Positions 33,956 through 42,373 of a stretch of DNA of 64,000 bases are shown in pieces. The notes under the pieces are model-generated. The model was given only the letters and a program-made list of their open reading frames with translations. It made no database searches and had not been told where the DNA came from. The translations under genes and the position numbers were made by a program. The stretch comes from G963663315 sp965231905 (GTDB taxonomy: Bacteria > Pseudomonadota > Gammaproteobacteria > Arenicellales > Poriferihabitantaceae). The stretch covers positions 1,521,468-1,585,467 of the forward strand of contig CBDDOO010000002.1 of assembly GCA_965231905.1 (NCBI GenBank). The letters run 5' to 3'. Position 1 is the first letter of the stretch. Each line of letters opens with the position of its first letter.

Positions 33956-34735
33956 ATGTCCATTCCACCCATGTCCATTCCACTGAATAGCGAAGTTCTT
34001 GGCCCGGAAAACGAGAAAACGATCCTGATTCTCCACGGACTGTTCGGCTCAATCGCCAACTGGCGGAGTATAGCCCGATACTTTGCAGACAACTACCGGA
34101 TAATCAGCCTGGATCTTCGCAATCACGGCCGGTCTCCCTGGCATGAGAATATGCGATATGTTGACCTGGCCGGAGATGTCGCGGCCTTTATGGAGTCCAA
34201 TTCGATACAAAAGCCTCATATAATTGGTCACAGTATGGGTGGGAAAACACTGATGACCCTGCTACAGCGCTTCAATATTGAGATTGATGTCCCTTTCGTG
34301 ATTGATATAGCGCCTGTTCAGTACGGTCATGACCATGATGTTCCGCTCGGAGCCATGGAGTCTGTGGATCTGGCCGGACTGGAAACCAGAAAAGAGATTG
34401 ACTCGCAACTCGCAAAATCCGTTGCCGAAAACGCATTGCGGCAGTACCTGATGCAGAATCTAGTCAGAAACAAAGACCGATACGAGTGGAGGATAAACCT
34501 AAAGTCAATTCGTAATAATATGTCTCATCTGATTGATTATAAAAAGACTGGAATCGCAGACTCCAGAGTCGTATTCATCCGGGGCGAACAATCGGATTAT
34601 GTCCTGCCGGAACATCACGATCAAATCTACCACCTGTTCCCGAATGCCCAAATCCGGTCAATCGCGGATTGTGGTCATTGGCTGCATGTGGAAAAACCGG
34701 GCGAACTGGTTCAGATCATTGAATCCCGACTGTAA
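33956..34735 (+). CDS. Alpha/beta hydrolase (YbfF-like esterase)
   Basis: About 259 residues with an alpha/beta-hydrolase fold. The oxyanion segment ILHGLFGSIANW is near residue 27, the nucleophile elbow GHSMGG near 91, and the catalytic His in DCGHWLHVEKP near the C-terminus. LDLRNHGRSP matches the YbfF/acyl-CoA-esterase branch. The start is ambiguous: a 15-bp imperfect tandem repeat gives two ATG codons at 33956 and 33971, both starting MSIP. Neither has a strong Shine-Dalgarno. It is convergent with acs, 13 bases apart. Confidence 0.88.
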   Translation: MSIPPMSIPLNSEVLGPENEKTILILHGLFGSIANWRSIARYFADNYRIISLDLRNHGRSPWHENMRYVDLAGDVAAFMESNSIQKPHIIGHSMGGKTLMTLLQRFNIEIDVPFVIDIAPVQYGHDHDVPLGAMESVDLAGLETRKEIDSQLAKSVAENALRQYLMQNLVRNKDRYEWRINLKSIRNNMSHLIDYKKTGIADSRVVFIRGEQSDYVLPEHHDQIYHLFPNAQIRSIADCGHWLHVEKPGELVQIIESRL

Positions 34736-34748
34736 CCGGTCGTGAATT

Positions 34749-36698
34749 TCAATTTCGGGAATCCTGCCCTGCCCTGTTTGCGATCAGGTCATCCACCACC
34801 GCAGGGTCGGCCAGGGTACTGGTATCGCCCAGGTCGTCAAATTCTTTGGCGGCGATTTTCCTTAAGATCCGACGCATGATTTTGCCGGACCGGGTTTTCG
34901 GCAGGCCGGGCGCCCACTGGATGACATCAGGCTTTGCAATCGGCCCGATCTCCTTGTTGACCAGGGCTGATAACTCGGCCTGCAACTCGCCCGAAGGTTC
35001 CGTCCCCACCATCAGGGTCACGTAAGCATAAATGCCCTGCCCCTTGATATCGTGGGGATATCCGACGACCGCGGCTTCGGCCACTTCTTCATGCACTACC
35101 AGAGCGCTTTCTACTTCGGCGGTTCCCATTCGATGCCCCGATACGTTGATCACATCGTCCACCCGGCCGGTAATCCACCAGTATCCATCTTCATCGCGTC
35201 GTGCCCCGTCTCCGGTGAAATAGTTGCCGGGCCAGGTTTTGAAATAAGTGTCCACGAAGCGTTGATGATCGCCATATACCGTGCGCATCTGCCCCGGCCA
35301 GGATTGCTGGATGATCAGGTCCCCGGAAGCCGCTCCTTCCTGTTCAGCGCCATCCGGCCCCATCAGGGCCGGTTGGATACCGAAAAAGGGACGGGTGGCC
35401 GAACCGGGTTTCAGGCGTGTGGCGCCCGGTAACGGGGCGATCAGGATACCCCCGGTTTCCGTTTGCCACCAGGTATCGGCAATCGGGCATCTCCCCTCCC
35501 CGACTACATGATAATACCACTCCCACGCCTCGGGATTGATCGGTTCACCGACTGTGCCCAATATCCGCAGACTGCTGCGGCTCGAACGCTTGACCCAACT
35601 GTCCCCCTGCGCCATCAGGGCTCTCAAGGCAGTGGGCGCGGTATAGAAAATGTTGACATTGTGTTTATCGACGATTTGCCAGAATCGTCCCGCGTCGGGA
35701 TAAACCGGCACCCCCTCGAACATCATGGTGATTGCGCCATTGGCCAGGGGACCATAAACAATATAGCTGTGTCCGGTTACCCAGCCCACATCGGCGGTAC
35801 ACCAGTAGACATCGCCGTCATGGTAGTCAAATACGTATTTATGGGTGATGGCGGCATAAAGCTGGTATCCGCCTGTGGTATGCAGCACTCCCTTGGGTTT
35901 GCCGGTAGAACCTGAGGTGTACAGAATGAATAACGGGTCTTCCGCATCCATGCGCTCCGGCGGACATTCATCTGAAGCCTCCTTCATGGCTTCGTGATAC
36001 CATACATCCCGTCCGGGTTTTTCCGTGACCGGATTGCCGGTTCGTTGAACGACAATAGTCGTATGTACGTTCGGACAGCCGTCAAGCGCCTTTTCAACAT
36101 TTTCCTTGAGCGGTACGTTTTTACCACCCCGCGGTCCCTCGTCCGCCGTAATGACTACCTGACAATCCGAATCCAGGATTCGATCACGCAAGGCATCTGG
36201 AGAGAAACCGCCGAAAACAATGGAGTGGACGGCGCCAATTCTCGTGCAGGCCAGCATCGCTATCGCGGCCTCCGGAATCATTGGCATATAGATTGAAACC
36301 CGGTCTCCTTTACGCACACCCCGGGATTTCAGGACGTTGGAAAACTTGCAGACTAACCCGAAGAGTTGATTATAAGTAATTGACAGATCAACATTCGGGT
36401 CGTCTCCTTCCCAGATGATGGCAACCTGGTCTCCACGGGTAGGCAGGTGTCGGTCAACACAGTTGTAACAGACATTGAGTTTCCCGCCTGCAAACCATTT
36501 TATGTCCGCCGAATGATAATCCACCGACATCACCTGATCCCAGGGGCTGAACCAGTCGACAAAATTTCCTGCCTGTTCCGCCCAGAAACCCTCCGGGTCG
36601 TCGATGGATTTCTGATACATCTTCAGATATTGCGCGTTTGTCACATGGGCTTTGGCGGCAATATCACTATTTACCTCATAGACTTTATCTTCAGACAT
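34749..36698 (-). CDS. acs: Acetyl-CoA synthetase
   Basis: AMP-forming acyl-CoA synthetase of 649 residues, the length of E. coli Acs. The adenylate motif LYTSGSTGKPKGVLHTTGG is near residue 265, DTWWQTETGG near 410, and the C-terminal PKTRSGKIMRR near 605 carries the lysine acetylated by Pat in many bacteria. The N-terminus and QSWPGQMRTVYGD are typical of acetate-specific members. It stands alone on the minus strand. Physiologically it feeds acetate into acetyl-CoA alongside the pyruvate dehydrogenase complex. Confidence 0.96.
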   Translation of the reverse strand: MSEDKVYEVNSDIAAKAHVTNAQYLKMYQKSIDDPEGFWAEQAGNFVDWFSPWDQVMSVDYHSADIKWFAGGKLNVCYNCVDRHLPTRGDQVAIIWEGDDPNVDLSITYNQLFGLVCKFSNVLKSRGVRKGDRVSIYMPMIPEAAIAMLACTRIGAVHSIVFGGFSPDALRDRILDSDCQVVITADEGPRGGKNVPLKENVEKALDGCPNVHTTIVVQRTGNPVTEKPGRDVWYHEAMKEASDECPPERMDAEDPLFILYTSGSTGKPKGVLHTTGGYQLYAAITHKYVFDYHDGDVYWCTADVGWVTGHSYIVYGPLANGAITMMFEGVPVYPDAGRFWQIVDKHNVNIFYTAPTALRALMAQGDSWVKRSSRSSLRILGTVGEPINPEAWEWYYHVVGEGRCPIADTWWQTETGGILIAPLPGATRLKPGSATRPFFGIQPALMGPDGAEQEGAASGDLIIQQSWPGQMRTVYGDHQRFVDTYFKTWPGNYFTGDGARRDEDGYWWITGRVDDVINVSGHRMGTAEVESALVVHEEVAEAAVVGYPHDIKGQGIYAYVTLMVGTEPSGELQAELSALVNKEIGPIAKPDVIQWAPGLPKTRSGKIMRRILRKIAAKEFDDLGDTSTLADPAVVDDLIANRAGQDSRN

Positions 36699-36767
36699 GA
36701 TTCAACTCTTGTTTTGTATAATTCCAATTTTACTTTACGGATAATTGCCGGATTTGGCAACTACCCG

Positions 36768-37031
36768 CTAGCCCGTTATCTGATCCGCGGCAATGGCCTG
36801 ATCTTCCAGCATAACAGGAATACCCTGCTCAATGCGGTAAATGGTTTTGTTGTTTCCGGTGATCAGCGCTTCTGTCAGGGGTTGAGTAACGGCATGACCT
36901 CCCAGGGTTTCGACTGAACCATCATTGATCAAACCATTCAGTTTTTCCAGCTTGCTGGAATCCAGCATTGAAACAGGCAGTTTTGTGACAGGGCAGACCA
37001 GCGCCTTCAGTAATTCCGGATGAATCGGCAT
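36768..37031 (-). CDS. Trm112 family protein
   Basis: An 87-residue protein beginning MPIHPELLKALVCPVTKLPV, the Trm112/YcaR opening (LLxxLxCPxxKxPL). The family domain is about 60 residues; here about 25 residues, polar and probably helical, are inserted or appended. Eukaryotic Trm112 is a methyltransferase activator; the bacterial role is unclear. Only one Cys is present, so no zinc site. It is next to a sterol desaturase-type gene and dusA on the minus strand. Confidence 0.82.
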   Translation of the reverse strand: MPIHPELLKALVCPVTKLPVSMLDSSKLEKLNGLINDGSVETLGGHAVTQPLTEALITGNNKTIYRIEQGIPVMLEDQAIAADQITG

Positions 37032-37041
37032 TTCCTGGTAA

Positions 37042-37836
37042 CTATGAGTCCCTGAATGGCTGGCTGATCAGTTTATCCAGCCGAGCCTCTCCGGGGGTGT
37101 TGAATTTGTCCAGACCGATGACCATGGTGCGGTGCCCGTCTTCGGGCCGGGAAGTATAACTACGGAAAAGCCGATCCCAGACAGACAGGGAAAATCCGAA
37201 ATTACGATTGTATTCCCTTTTATGAATGGAATGGTGCACCCTGTGCATATCAGGAGTGACGATCACCCAACGGATGATCTGGTCCAGCCAGAGCGGTATA
37301 CGAATGTTACTGTGATTAAACATAGCCGCGCCATTCAATATGATTTCAAAGAGAATGACAGCCAATACCGGGGCGCCAAGCAGGATAATCATGCCCGCTT
37401 TCAACAATATGGACAGGAATATCTCTATTGGATGAAAGCGCAGGGCCGTGGTGACGTCAAAAACGGTGTCGGTATGGTGCATACGATGAACCCGCCACAA
37501 TATGTGAAACCTGTGAAACAGGCGATGTTGCCAGTAAACCAGCAGATCAAGCGCGATCAGGCAGAAAATGACTTTCGGCCAGAACGCCGCCTCAATCCGG
37601 AAAAACAGGCCGAATTTATACTCTATCGAAATCAGGGCAGCGGATATCGCGGAGACCGGCAACGCAACCAGCATGGCCGCGTCAATCAGAAAAACCCCGA
37701 AATTGGACGGCCATCTCAGCAGGCGTCTGGACTCTGCCCTTCTGGGGAAGATCAACTCCCAGATCATCATCAAGGTCAAAATAGAGATGAAAGGGATCAA
37801 CCTCAGCAGCGTTTCGAAACTCAGGTAGTCACGCAT
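37042..37836 (-). CDS. Sterol desaturase/fatty acid hydroxylase family protein
   Basis: Membrane di-iron oxygenase of 264 residues. The first His cluster is HRLFHRFHILWRVHRMHH near residue 103 and the last is TPDMHRVHHSIHKREYNRNFGF near 197, matching the HxxxH, HxxHH and HxxHH pattern. Hydrophobic helices are near residues 10-30, 45-70 and 135-170. The reaction in this lineage is unknown; hydroxylation of a lipid is the safe statement. Its 5' end overlaps the dusA 3' end by eight bases. Confidence 0.9.
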   Translation of the reverse strand: MRDYLSFETLLRLIPFISILTLMMIWELIFPRRAESRRLLRWPSNFGVFLIDAAMLVALPVSAISAALISIEYKFGLFFRIEAAFWPKVIFCLIALDLLVYWQHRLFHRFHILWRVHRMHHTDTVFDVTTALRFHPIEIFLSILLKAGMIILLGAPVLAVILFEIILNGAAMFNHSNIRIPLWLDQIIRWVIVTPDMHRVHHSIHKREYNRNFGFSLSVWDRLFRSYTSRPEDGHRTMVIGLDKFNTPGEARLDKLISQPFRDS

Positions 37837-38884
37837 AAGCCATTAACTCTGTTCGGCGCCGCTCAGGCGCCGGATTGATTTCTGCTGAATCCTCCATCCG
37901 TTTTAACGCCTGTTGAACGACTTCAAGACCGGCATTTTCCCCAGAACTGTATGTGGACAGGTATCGCCTCCAGGTTTTAGCGCCGGGTTGACCGTGATAA
38001 AGCCCCAGTATATGTCTCGTGATATGTCGCAGACAAATGCCCTTGGCAAGCTGGTTTTCAATATAAGGGAAGAAAGCGCGAACAAGGTCGCCACGCAACA
38101 GGGGGCCATCCTGTTTTGAAGCAGACCCGCTTTGACTATCGAAGAAATACCGGTCGATTTCTCTCAATATCCATGGGTTTCGATAAACCTCTCTGCCCAT
38201 CATGACGCCATCCGTGTATCGCAAATGGACTGCAATCTGACCCGCGTTACAAATACCGCCGTTAATGATGATATTCAGTTCCGGATATTCTCTCTTGAGT
38301 CTGTACACCACATCATAATCAAGGGGAGGGACCGTCCGGTTTTCTTTCGGACTCAACCCTTTCAGCCAAGCTTTGCGCGCATGAACAATAAAGGTTCCGC
38401 ATCCGCCGGCGGCTACCTGGCCGATAAAATCCGACAAGCTCCGGTAGTCATCCATGTTATCAATTCCAATCCGGGTTTTCACCGAGACCGGAATGGATAC
38501 GGCGTCCACCATGGCTTCCACACATTTTGCGACCAGTCCAGGCTTTGCCATCAAACAAGCTCCGAATTGTGCATTTTGCACCCGGTCACTCGGGCACCCT
38601 GCATTGAGATTGACCTCATCATAACCCCATTGTTCCGCCAGCCTGGAGCAGAAGGCGAGCTCATCCGGTTGGCGCCCTCCTATCTGTAACGCCAGAGGAT
38701 GTTCTGCATCGTCAAACCCGAGAAATCGGTCCCGGTCCCCATAAATAATCGAACCGGCCACTTTCATTTCTGTATACAATCTGAAATTCCGTGAAAACAG
38801 CCGTAAGAATGAACGACAGTGCCGGTCTGTCATGTCGAGCATGGGCGCAACCGCGAAAGATTTTTGTACGGGTGATGAAATCAT
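37829..38884 (-). CDS. dusA: tRNA-dihydrouridine synthase A
   Basis: FMN enzyme of 351 residues that reduces uridines in the tRNA D-loop. The start FAVAPMLDMTDRHCRSFLR is the DusA opening. The catalytic Cys is in NLNAGCPSDRVQNAQFGACLM near residue 96, with FIVHARKAWLKGLSPKENR and IIINGGI for FMN and phosphate contacts. TDGVMMGREVYRNP and the C-terminal helical RNA-binding domain follow. Divergent from gshA with about 90 bases between the starts. Confidence 0.96.
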   Translation of the reverse strand: MISSPVQKSFAVAPMLDMTDRHCRSFLRLFSRNFRLYTEMKVAGSIIYGDRDRFLGFDDAEHPLALQIGGRQPDELAFCSRLAEQWGYDEVNLNAGCPSDRVQNAQFGACLMAKPGLVAKCVEAMVDAVSIPVSVKTRIGIDNMDDYRSLSDFIGQVAAGGCGTFIVHARKAWLKGLSPKENRTVPPLDYDVVYRLKREYPELNIIINGGICNAGQIAVHLRYTDGVMMGREVYRNPWILREIDRYFFDSQSGSASKQDGPLLRGDLVRAFFPYIENQLAKGICLRHITRHILGLYHGQPGAKTWRRYLSTYSSGENAGLEVVQQALKRMEDSAEINPAPERRRTELMAYA

Positions 38885-38975
38885 GGTATTACCGATTTTA
38901 CCACGCTGTCGCCTGATTCAGGCTCTGTCGTGGTCTCAACATTAATTGCCATCAACATTCAGGAATCAACACCAA

Positions 38976-40550
38976 GTGACGACAACAATAGAAAAGACAC
39001 TGGATTCTCTGGTATCCCGGTCCGTCGACAAACATTTGAAATATCTGCAAAGAGGGTTGGAGAAAGAGAGCCTGCGTGTAGCTGTGGACGGGACACTGGC
39101 GCAAACCCCCCACCCCTGTGCCATTGGATCAAGCCTGACTCATCCCTCCATTACGACAGATTACTCTGAATCCCTGCTGGAGTTCGTCACCGGCGTCCAC
39201 GACAATATCGATACTCTCCTGAAGGAACTCTACGATATTCACCATTTCACCTATCAGTATATCGGTGAAGAAAAGCTGTGGGTCAACAGCATGCCCTGCA
39301 TCGTACAGAGCGAAGAGAAAATTCCGATTGCCAGATACGGCAGTTCCAATATCGCGAAAATGAAGGAAGTCTACCGGCAGGGATTGAGCCACCGATACGG
39401 CTCGTTGATGCAGACCATTTCCGGAATTCATTTCAACTTTTCCATGCCCGGCCTGTTCTGGAAAGATTACCTGGAACTGGATGACGGACAGCAGCTACAG
39501 GATGCCACGTCGGCAAAGTACTTTGGCCTGATTCGGAATTTTCACCGGAATTCCTGGATTGCGACCTATCTGTTCGGCGCTTCCCCCGCAGTATGCAAGT
39601 CCTTCCTGAGAGGAAGGAAACACCCGCTCCAGGAGATTGAAGGACATAGTTTCTATGCGCCCGATGCAACGTCATTGCGATTGAGTGGACTTGGGTACAG
39701 CAACGAAGCGCAAACCAGCATTCAAATCAGTTATAACAGTGTCAACGATTTTGTGAAATCGTTACGGAACGCCATCCTGACCCCCCACCCCGAATACCAG
39801 AGGATAGGAGTGAGGACCGTTGACGGTTATCAGCAGCTGAACGCGAATCTTTTGCAGATTGAAAATGAATTTTATTCTTCAATCCGGCCCAAGCGAATCA
39901 CTCCCTCTGGACAAAGCCCTTCCAGGACATTGAAAAACCAGGGAGTTCAATACGTTGAAGTTCGCAGCATTGATCTGAATCCGTTTGAACCGATCGGAAT
40001 TCATGGTGATTGTGTCCGGTTTTTTGACCTGTTTTTGTTGTATTGCCTGTTTGAAGAGAGTCCACAGATGACCCCGGAAGAGTTCTCCATGGCCCGAAAA
40101 AACCAGCAAATCATGGTCATGCACGGCAGGGACAGTCAGTCAACCATCGAATTGCCCGAAGGTAACGTAAATGCCCGCAGCCAAATGAATACGTTGCTGA
40201 ACAGGATTTCCCTGATCGCCCGGTTACTTGATCAGGTGAATGGACACAATGACTACTCTGCCACTCTGGATGCGCAATTTGCCAAGGTATCTGATTCCAA
40301 TGCCACCCCTTCCGCGAGAATTATCAACCAGATGTTTGATCAGGGTTTAAGCTTCTATGAATTTTCGATGCAGGCATCTGAAATATTGGAAAACAAGTTC
40401 AAAAAGGAACCACTGTCTGATGAGACCCATCAAAAATACGCCTCGTTGGCACAGCAATCACATATCAATCGCCAGAAAATAGAGCAGAGCGATACATTGT
40501 CTTTTGACGCCTTCCTCGAAGATTATTTCTACCGTCAAAACCAGGATTGA
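38976..40550 (+). CDS. gshA: Glutamate-cysteine ligase (E. coli type)
   Basis: First enzyme of glutathione synthesis, joining glutamate and cysteine with ATP. From the GTG at 38976, about 11 bases after AGGA, it has 524 residues, close to E. coli GshA (518). Landmarks are QRGLEKESLRV near 30, TDYSESLLEFVTG near 66, the segment ISGIHFNFSMPGLFW near 150 and YVEVRSIDLNPFEPIGI near 325. The frame is open to a TTG at 38946. The class is the proteobacterial single-domain GshA, not the GshF fusion. No gshB is in the window. Confidence 0.95.
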   Translation: MTTTIEKTLDSLVSRSVDKHLKYLQRGLEKESLRVAVDGTLAQTPHPCAIGSSLTHPSITTDYSESLLEFVTGVHDNIDTLLKELYDIHHFTYQYIGEEKLWVNSMPCIVQSEEKIPIARYGSSNIAKMKEVYRQGLSHRYGSLMQTISGIHFNFSMPGLFWKDYLELDDGQQLQDATSAKYFGLIRNFHRNSWIATYLFGASPAVCKSFLRGRKHPLQEIEGHSFYAPDATSLRLSGLGYSNEAQTSIQISYNSVNDFVKSLRNAILTPHPEYQRIGVRTVDGYQQLNANLLQIENEFYSSIRPKRITPSGQSPSRTLKNQGVQYVEVRSIDLNPFEPIGIHGDCVRFFDLFLLYCLFEESPQMTPEEFSMARKNQQIMVMHGRDSQSTIELPEGNVNARSQMNTLLNRISLIARLLDQVNGHNDYSATLDAQFAKVSDSNATPSARIINQMFDQGLSFYEFSMQASEILENKFKKEPLSDETHQKYASLAQQSHINRQKIEQSDTLSFDAFLEDYFYRQNQD

Positions 40551-40687
40551 TCTCTCCGCATCCCCGTATGTATCCTCACCAGATATATCTCTGATCGAAT
40601 ATCCCCTGATCAAGATGCACAGTTCGGCAATCCAGTGATAGAATCGCCGCTTTACAAACGCAATTACCCCTTGTTAAAGGAATCATC

Positions 40688-41857
40688 ATGAGCGACGACA
40701 GACAACCCGACTTCAAAACCCGGGAAGTACACGCAGGCGTAAGCCCGGACCCGGTTACCGGCGCCATACTGACACCGATCTACCAGTCAACCACTTATGT
40801 GCAGGAATCGGTCGATACGTATATGGAAAAGGGTTATTCATACAGTCGATCCGGTAATCCGACGGTAACCGCCCTGGAAAATCGGATAACCGCCCTCGAA
40901 GGCGGTTTTGGCAGCGCCTGTTTCGCCACTGGCATGGCTGCGACCAGTTGTACCTTGATGGGACTCCTCAATGCAGGAGATCATGTCATATTATCCGACG
41001 TGGTTTATGGTGGTACTCACCGAGTAACAACCAAAGTGCTCAACCGATTCAACCTGCAGGCCAGCTTCGTGGACACATCAGAACCAGGCAACGTCAAGGA
41101 AGCGATCCGTGGCAATACCCGGTTGATTTTCACCGAAACCCCTGCCAACCCCACCTTGAAGCTGACTGACATCGCCGCGATTTCTGAAATCGCCAGGGCG
41201 AATGGAATCCCCCATGTGGTTGATAACACATTCCTGACTCCCTGGTACCAGCGCCCGCTGGAGCTGGGCGCGGATATTACCCTCCACAGTACGACCAAAT
41301 TCATGGAAGGGCACAACATCAGTGTGGGTGGCTCCATTACCGCTGAAAGCGAAGCTCATCTGGAGGACATCAAGTTCGTCAGAAACTGCCTGGGGTCGAA
41401 CATGTCCCCAATGGTTGCGTTCTATACCCTGCAAGGGTGCAAAACCATGAGTACGCGGCTCGAAGCGCAATCCGCCAACGCGCTTGCAATTGCCGCATTC
41501 CTCGAAACCCATCCGATGGTTGAGCGCGTCGCCTACCCTGGCCTTGATTCCTTTCCGCAAAAAGAACTGGCGGACAGGCAGGCGAGCGGCCACGGTTCCA
41601 TGCTCTGGTTCGAGGTGAAAGGCGGGGTCGCGTCCGGCAAAAAGCTGATGGACACACTGCAACTGTGGAGCCTGGCCGAGAATCTCGGCTCAGTCGAATC
41701 CCTGGTCACCCACTCGGTAACCATGACTCACGCCGACATGCCAAGAGAAGAACGCATGGCGGCCGGAATCACCGACGGCCTGGTGCGACTCTCCGCCGGA
41801 CTTGAGTCTGCCGAGGACCTGATCATTGACCTGAAGCAGGCGCTGGACGGGTTGTGA
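40688..41857 (+). CDS. Cys/Met metabolism PLP-dependent enzyme (cystathionine synthase/lyase family)
   Basis: A 389-residue PLP enzyme of the transsulfuration family. The N-terminus ILTPIYQSTTYVQ and YSYSRSGNPTV carry phosphate- and substrate-binding residues. FATGMAA is near 80, VVDNTFLTPW near 177, the PLP lysine in HSTTKFMEGHN near 205, and the C-terminus ends VRLSAGLESAEDLIIDL. Cystathionine gamma-synthase, gamma-lyase and beta-lyase cannot be separated by eye. AAAGGA precedes the ATG and TAGAAT at 40639 may be a minus-10 element. A diverged echo of its 3' end lies right after the stop. Confidence 0.88.
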   Translation: MSDDRQPDFKTREVHAGVSPDPVTGAILTPIYQSTTYVQESVDTYMEKGYSYSRSGNPTVTALENRITALEGGFGSACFATGMAATSCTLMGLLNAGDHVILSDVVYGGTHRVTTKVLNRFNLQASFVDTSEPGNVKEAIRGNTRLIFTETPANPTLKLTDIAAISEIARANGIPHVVDNTFLTPWYQRPLELGADITLHSTTKFMEGHNISVGGSITAESEAHLEDIKFVRNCLGSNMSPMVAFYTLQGCKTMSTRLEAQSANALAIAAFLETHPMVERVAYPGLDSFPQKELADRQASGHGSMLWFEVKGGVASGKKLMDTLQLWSLAENLGSVESLVTHSVTMTHADMPREERMAAGITDGLVRLSAGLESAEDLIIDLKQALDGL

Positions 41858-41950
41858 AGAATATGTGCTTTTCTTCGGCATCAAACGGCGCTGGAATCGG
41901 CTGACGACTTGATCATTGAGGCGAGGTGCATCAGGAATCATTACGATTGA
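41858..41950 (+). pseudogene. Remnant of the 3' end of a paralogous PLP-enzyme gene
   Basis: Directly after the stop of the transsulfuration-type gene, and in the same frame, bases 41891-41920 code LESADDLIIE and match 41801-41830 (LESAEDLIID) at 23 of 30 positions. Six of the seven differences leave the residue unchanged or exchange Asp and Glu at wobble positions, and one is a first-position Leu change. The frame ends at a TGA at 41950. The pattern indicates a fragment that diverged while coding, not a fresh slip duplication. Confidence 0.6.
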
Positions 41951-42023
41951 TGTTGTAAAGTCTAAAAACCGCGGTTTATCCCGCGATGTGTCAGCGGACC
42001 AAGCCTGGATCATTTCTAATATT

Positions 42024-42066
42024 ATTATATTAGTATTGTTAATTTATTGTATAATACTAATATAAT
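42024..42066. promoter_or_regulatory. Operator/promoter of hipBA: 14-bp perfect inverted repeat
   Basis: ATTATATTAGTATT (42024-42037) and AATACTAATATAAT (42053-42066) are exact inverse complements, 15 bases apart. The right arm reaches the ATG of hipB at 42065. A perfect TATAAT at 42050-42055 would put the transcript start at about 42062, leaving almost no leader. HipB-type proteins bind palindromes in their own promoter, so this is probably both operator and promoter. Confidence 0.7.
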
Positions 42067-42373
42067 GTCATCACTTATTACCGTATCGAAAGCGCAACAA
42101 CAGCTCACAAGCCACCTGAGATCAAGGCGCTTGCAGCAGGGTTTGACACAGGAAGGTCTGGCTAAAAGAGCCGGAGTAAGTCTGCCGACATTACGCAAGT
42201 TTGAGCAGAAAGGCCTGATTTCCCTGGAGTCCTTTCTCAAGCTCTTGATGGTACTGGATGGGCTTGAGGAAATCGTATCGGCGCTGGAACCGGGAAACAG
42301 GGATTTTCAGTCCATTGAGGAGGTATTGCAGGCCAGTCCGGTAAAAGAACGTAAAAAGGGATGGCGTACGTGA
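42065..42373 (+). CDS. hipB: HipB-like antitoxin (XRE-family helix-turn-helix)
   Basis: A 102-residue protein with a lambda-repressor-type HTH: LRSRRLQQGLTQEGLAKRAGVSLPTLRKFEQ, residues about 18-50. The polar tail SIEEVLQASPVKERKKGWRT is typical of antitoxins. The ATG at 42065 has no Shine-Dalgarno and lies within an inverted repeat; the frame is open to 42047, but the start inside the palindrome fits a near-leaderless mRNA. The 3' end overlaps hipA by 13 bases. In the family it binds and inhibits HipA and represses the operon. Confidence 0.9.
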   Translation: MSSLITVSKAQQQLTSHLRSRRLQQGLTQEGLAKRAGVSLPTLRKFEQKGLISLESFLKLLMVLDGLEEIVSALEPGNRDFQSIEEVLQASPVKERKKGWRT

